Made by a program: the position numbers and the translations under genes. A stretch of DNA of 23,356 bases from Carex sylvatica (taxonomy: Eukaryota > Streptophyta > Magnoliopsida > Poales > Cyperaceae), in contig CAXKVR010000695.1 in the NCBI GenBank assembly GCA_964058845.1, positions 1-23,356 of the forward strand, written 5' to 3'. Below, piece by piece: positions 19,601 to 23,356 of this stretch; position 1 is the stretch's first letter, and each line of letters begins with the position of its first letter. Under the pieces are notes generated by a model, which was not told the DNA's origin, did not search any database, and saw nothing but the letters and a program-made list of their open reading frames with translations.

Positions 19601-22432
19601 GCCTTTCAAATTTGGATCAAATGATGTCAAAGGTATGGAGAGACTAGCTACATAGATTACTGGCGAATAATTCAGTTTGCTTTTCTGTATGTATCTAACA
19701 AATAAAATAAAATAAATCTGTTATTGGCTGTTTCAATTTTACAGATGCAAAGCCTTCACCTCCTCCACCTATGTCATTCCAATCATCGCCTCCACACAGA
19801 ATAGAAGTGACTGAGCTAGTCCCACCAGTTAATCTGAAACCACCACTTAAGATTGAGAAAGTCAAAGCTGTTGAAGAGGACGGATTTTCAAATAAGGCTG
19901 TAGTTACCAAAAAATCAAGCATGTCTTCTATAAAGGCAACTGTCTATTCTGTTGCTGACCTACAAATTGCTACGGATAGTTTCAGTATTGATAATCTCAT
20001 TGGAGAAGGCACATTTGGTCGTGTTTATAGGGCCCAATTCAATGATGGAAAGGTATTACATTTTAGGATTAACTTTCAATCAAGGATTCATATTTTGGTT
20101 TTTGTATCTACCAATATCATAACAAATGCTATTTGTCAATTAAGACTGAATTTAATACATATTGCTAAGTGATTCCTTTTCATATCCATATTGTGCAAAT
20201 AGAAACGTATTGAAGCCAATAAAAGGTAAGAAAATGGTCATTTAGCCTCAATTAACCCTATAGGCAATTATTCACAAGTACAGCTCAATCAACCCATTAA
20301 CTTAATGGTACCATTCATGCTGCAATTATTTTGTTGTAGCCATCAATCAATATATAATTCCTGGTGTAGGTTCTGGCAGTGAAGAAATTAAGCTCGGCCA
20401 TCTTGCCCCATACTGCATCTGATGAGTTTGCTGAGCTGGTAACAAGGATATCGAAGTTGCATCACCCAAATCTGACAGAGCTGGTGGGGTACTGCATGGA
20501 GCATGGGCAGCACTTGTTGGTGTATGAGTTCCACCAAAATGGGTCTTTGCATGACTTGCTTCATGTCTCTGATGAATACACCAAGCCTCTCTCTTGGAAC
20601 TCTCGTGTCAAAATTGCACTTGGCTCTGCTCGTGCTTTAGAGTATGCAAGTCCTTGTTTTTATTTCTTTATTGTGTGCTCTTTTTGTTCGTGTCCGTTTA
20701 GCAAAGTAAGCACTAGGCTGTTACATGTTGGTTTTAGATAAAAACCCGATTATCAAAACAAAGGTGAAGTCAAGCAAAAAATAATGTTTACCCAATTTGG
20801 TTTTATGTGTCACTAATTAGATAAAAACAACTGTCATGATGAAGAACATGTACCTTTTTGTATGATATATACAGCTGGCTGGTTTTTTTTTATTTTTTAA
20901 GTGGTGGTAGTTTCTAATGTGAGAAAACTTGTACCTCATTAGAAACACTATAAGCAAAAATCCTTATACTTTTTTTCCTTTTGGATATTTATGAATAATG
21001 TCGTGCAAAAAACATACAATAGGTACTTGCATGAGGTTTGCTCTCCTTCTGTTGTGCACAAGAATTTCAAGTCTTCAAATATATTATTGGATGCTGAATA
21101 CAACCCCCATGTATCTGATGCTGGCCTTGCGAACCTCATTTCTGATGATCAATTCCAAGTAATTTTTAGACATTATTAATTGATTAGAAACTAACATTTG
21201 TATTTGTTGCTGCTTGTTAAATTAAAATCTTTCCCTTTTGGTGATTTTGGTGATACAAAACAATAACTAGGCATCAGATCATGGCACGGGATATAATGCA
21301 CCAGAGGTTGCCATGTCAGGACAGTATAACTTGAAGAGTGATGTTTACAGTTTTGGTGTTGTCATGTTGGAGCTCTTGACTGGCCGCAAGCCTTTTGATA
21401 GGTATTATGTTTTAGCATATTTATTATATCAATATCATCCGTATTCGATAATGAAAAAAAAAATGAGTGTGCGCACCCAATTAAACCTCAAACTTAGTAG
21501 TAGCTGCCATTGCAAAAGATGAAAGCTTTGAGATTACAATATACCGGGTGTTCAAAAGATAAGGGCACTTCTGGTCACTCATTTTTTTAGAGATGAAAAA
21601 AGGAATGATAGGGTACTTCTTGTGTCTCTCAAAGTAGTAGGACAAGGAATCTGTAAGTTTGCTGTTCTTGTTTGAAGTTTTGCATGATATTTTAAAAAAA
21701 TTGCAAGGCTGTCTACTGATCTGTTTGTATTTTAAATGTTCTTGGCTATTCATGATAATTTGAAAGTCTTGCTTGTATCTATGATTTTTGCTTGACTGCT
21801 ATGCTACTATAACCTTGCCTTTTTAATAATTCCATCTAAATTTTTGGCGCTTATTGCAGCACTAAACCAAGATCTGAGCAGTCATTAGTCAGATGGGCGG
21901 CCCCACAATTGCATGACATAGATGCACTAGATCGTATGGTGGACCCTGCTCTCAAGGGCTTGTACCCTGCTAAATCTCTTTCTCGTTTTGCTGATGTAAT
22001 TGCATTATGTGTCCAGGTAATTTGGTTCAATTTTATTGTTATTTATTTTAATTAAGTAGAAGCAAACAAATTGAGAACAAATTTAACCTGTTAAGAGTTC
22101 GAAGCTAATTCTTAGATTGCCAATCTTTTCTTGAAATAAATGCCTTTACCTTATATAATATCATTATTGAGAACAAATTTGACGAGCCAGTGCATATTTA
22201 TTTTCCCCAAGTTTTAAAATGGTTAATGAAGAATAATTGGGGCATAGTGCTAATCTTGACTAAAAATTGTTTGTGACAGCCGGAACCAGAATTTAGGCCG
22301 CCCATGTCAGAGGTGGTGCAACAATTGGTTCGATTGGTCCAAAGAGCCAACATGACTAAACGCATGCTTGATGGAGACACGCAAGGAAGTTCTCGTCGGT
22401 TGGACGACCCTGACATGCAGGAGTTCGTATAA
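16666..22432 (+). CDS. SRF: STRUBBELIG-receptor-family LRR-V receptor-like (pseudo)kinase
   Basis: Sixteen exons: 16666-16789, 17416-17548, 17803-17874, 17982-18047, 18126-18197, 18292-18363, 18458-18529, 18618-18683, 18790-18855, 19328-19632, 19745-20052, 20370-20641, 21023-21158, 21271-21401, 21860-22016, 22280-22432. They total 2205 nt, or 734 residues. Order: signal peptide (about 15-35), cap with [13 protein letters not shown] (61-73), seven LRRs (about 86-248), Pro-rich linker (258-272), Gly-rich stretch, transmembrane helix (303-322) with KKKK stop, second Pro-rich stretch, kinase-like domain (about 430-700). GEGTFGRVY (436-444) and AVK with K457 are intact, but HRD is HKN (N557) and DFG is DAG (575-577), so catalysis is doubtful, as known for STRUBBELIG. 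APE is 598-600. Family members act at the plasma membrane in tissue morphogenesis. Wording seems closest to SRF1/SRF3, but the clade is unresolved. Two in-frame ATGs (16666, 16705) could start it. Confidence 0.96.
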
Positions 22433-22992
22433 TTTGAAAAAAGAAAAAAAAAATGAGCTAGTTTGTGAAGAAGTCCGTATATTATCATGAAATTGTTGAA
22501 TAGCCCCTTTGTCATTATTTGCAAAAAAGGTTTTTGATTGTTAAAAAAGAAAAGAAAAGGAAAATTCAATCTTTAACACTCCATGCTTGCAAATGATGAA
22601 ATTAAAGGCACCCTCGTCCAATTTCCTGATGGTGTACGATTTTGTAATTCCTGTTTTTAAGTCGTTGTACTTGTTTCTGGTATATATATACATCTGATAG
22701 TTTATTGTTAGGTTTATGTTTCATCATATGAAAATAGAACATAGGAGACTGTATTTTCCATTTTACTTTAATATACTCAATAATCGACAGGTAATTCTTG
22801 TGGGGTTGGTATTTACTTCATTTTTTTTATTCAAAATTTGTCAAACATTAGTTGGTTGAAACTTGGAACATTTCAAATAATGATATATATATATATATTT
22901 TTAATTTAGCCAAGGAGCTTGGGTATCATGGCTTTTAAATACTCTGTCGAGACCACCTAATTGGTTTCGAGAAGTCTCCCGTGCGGAACCAA
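22433..22992. other. 3' flank of the receptor gene
   Basis: Expected 3' untranslated region followed by spacer. A-rich runs lie just after the stop (22437-22453, 22540-22563). No clear AATAAA is seen. A TA microsatellite lies at about 22882-22899. The minus-strand open frame at 22198-22569 is the complement of the last exon and is not a gene. Confidence 0.45.
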
Positions 22993-23109
22993 CTGCTCTC
23001 CAAACAGGAGAGCAGGACTCTGTTATTCTAAATTGAACTGCTTATCTGTGTTGAGATCCGTGCATAAAAAAATTCAACAGTCCGATTTTAAATAACAGAG
23101 TCCTGCTCT
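22993..23109. repeat. Inverted repeat with two alternative hairpins
   Basis: A near-perfect inverted repeat pairs 23009-23040 (AGAGCAGGACTCTGTTATT onward) with 23078-23109 across a 37-bp loop. The same left arm also closes a tight local hairpin, CTGCTCTCC (22993-23001), loop AAACA, GGAGAGCAG (23007-23015). It lies about 560 bp past the stop codon of the receptor gene. The structure resembles a small foldback transposon, but no target-site duplication was found. Confidence 0.7.
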
Positions 23110-23356
23110 TCTATTTAGATAGTAGCAGAGGCGGATCCCTCCTGCGCACAATGACACAGCATTTGTTTGCTCAGCTTTGTTACTTGTGGTTCTCGGCCTA
23201 TGATTTTTTAATTCCCTCAATTGAAAAAAATAATTAAAAGAAAAATCGAATTTTATTTGGCAAAAATGCATAGCGATCATCATATTGACGCACAAGCACC
23301 AACTCTAAAAGAGTGAAAGTCCTATAAAATGGGATTTTTTTTTTTCAAGACCTACA
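23110..23356. other. Right edge, nothing recognised
   Basis: AT-rich sequence. The minus-strand open frame at 23074-23295 partly overlaps the inverted repeat and has no recognisable family, so it is not called. Confidence 0.4.

Noticed and set aside
19049..19922. Several minus-strand open frames of 69-75 codons
   Set aside because: They are complements of the Pro- and Gly-rich exons and the intron of the receptor gene.
22090..22340. GTTCGA strings as possible tRNA T-loops
   Set aside because: No acceptor stem, D-arm or anticodon arm at the right spacing; one lies inside a coding exon.

Overview
The window is nuclear DNA from a flowering plant, most likely a eudicot. It has two multi-exon genes with GT-AG introns whose products match well-known plant families, AT-rich introns and spacers, and many small non-autonomous transposons. 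No bacterial-style operons, CRISPR arrays, rRNA or tRNA genes were seen. All exon joins below were worked out by hand from frame, phase and splice consensus, and each chain closes in frame.

Layout. 1-1319 is spacer, with a 32-bp tandem duplication and a possible MITE end. 1533-6171 (+) is a ten-exon gene for a 769-residue Puf-domain protein of the Pumilio 23 (APUM23/Nop9-like) nucleolar class. A telo-box-like motif and a TGGGCC site II motif lie in front of it, as is usual for ribosome-biogenesis genes. 6172-9145 is spacer holding two copies (6348-6651 and 7653-7945) of one hAT-like MITE family. 9193-9970 (+) is a probable two-exon gene for a 175-residue protein I do not recognise; its 5' end is uncertain. 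9971-11140 is spacer with an orphan cluster of site II promoter motifs. About 11140-13564 is a third copy of the same MITE, split by a 2-kb insertion. The insertion carries the decayed N-terminal part of a Mutator-like (mudrA-type) transposase gene with two in-frame stops and a 45-bp tandem repeat. 13565-15390 is spacer. 15391-15591 is a small foldback element, and 15681-16332 is a 652-bp long-TIR element with an 8-bp target-site duplication, just upstream of the second main gene. 16666-22432 (+) is a sixteen-exon gene for a 734-residue STRUBBELIG-receptor-family (LRR-V) receptor-like kinase whose catalytic residues are degenerate. 22433-23356 is 3' spacer with an inverted-repeat hairpin.

The two main genes are not functionally linked in any obvious way: one product acts in nucleolar pre-rRNA processing, the other is a cell-surface receptor in tissue morphogenesis. 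I see no clearly new multi-gene system. The most informative structure is the nested transposon at about 11140-13564. The most open question is the identity of the small gene at 9193-9970.
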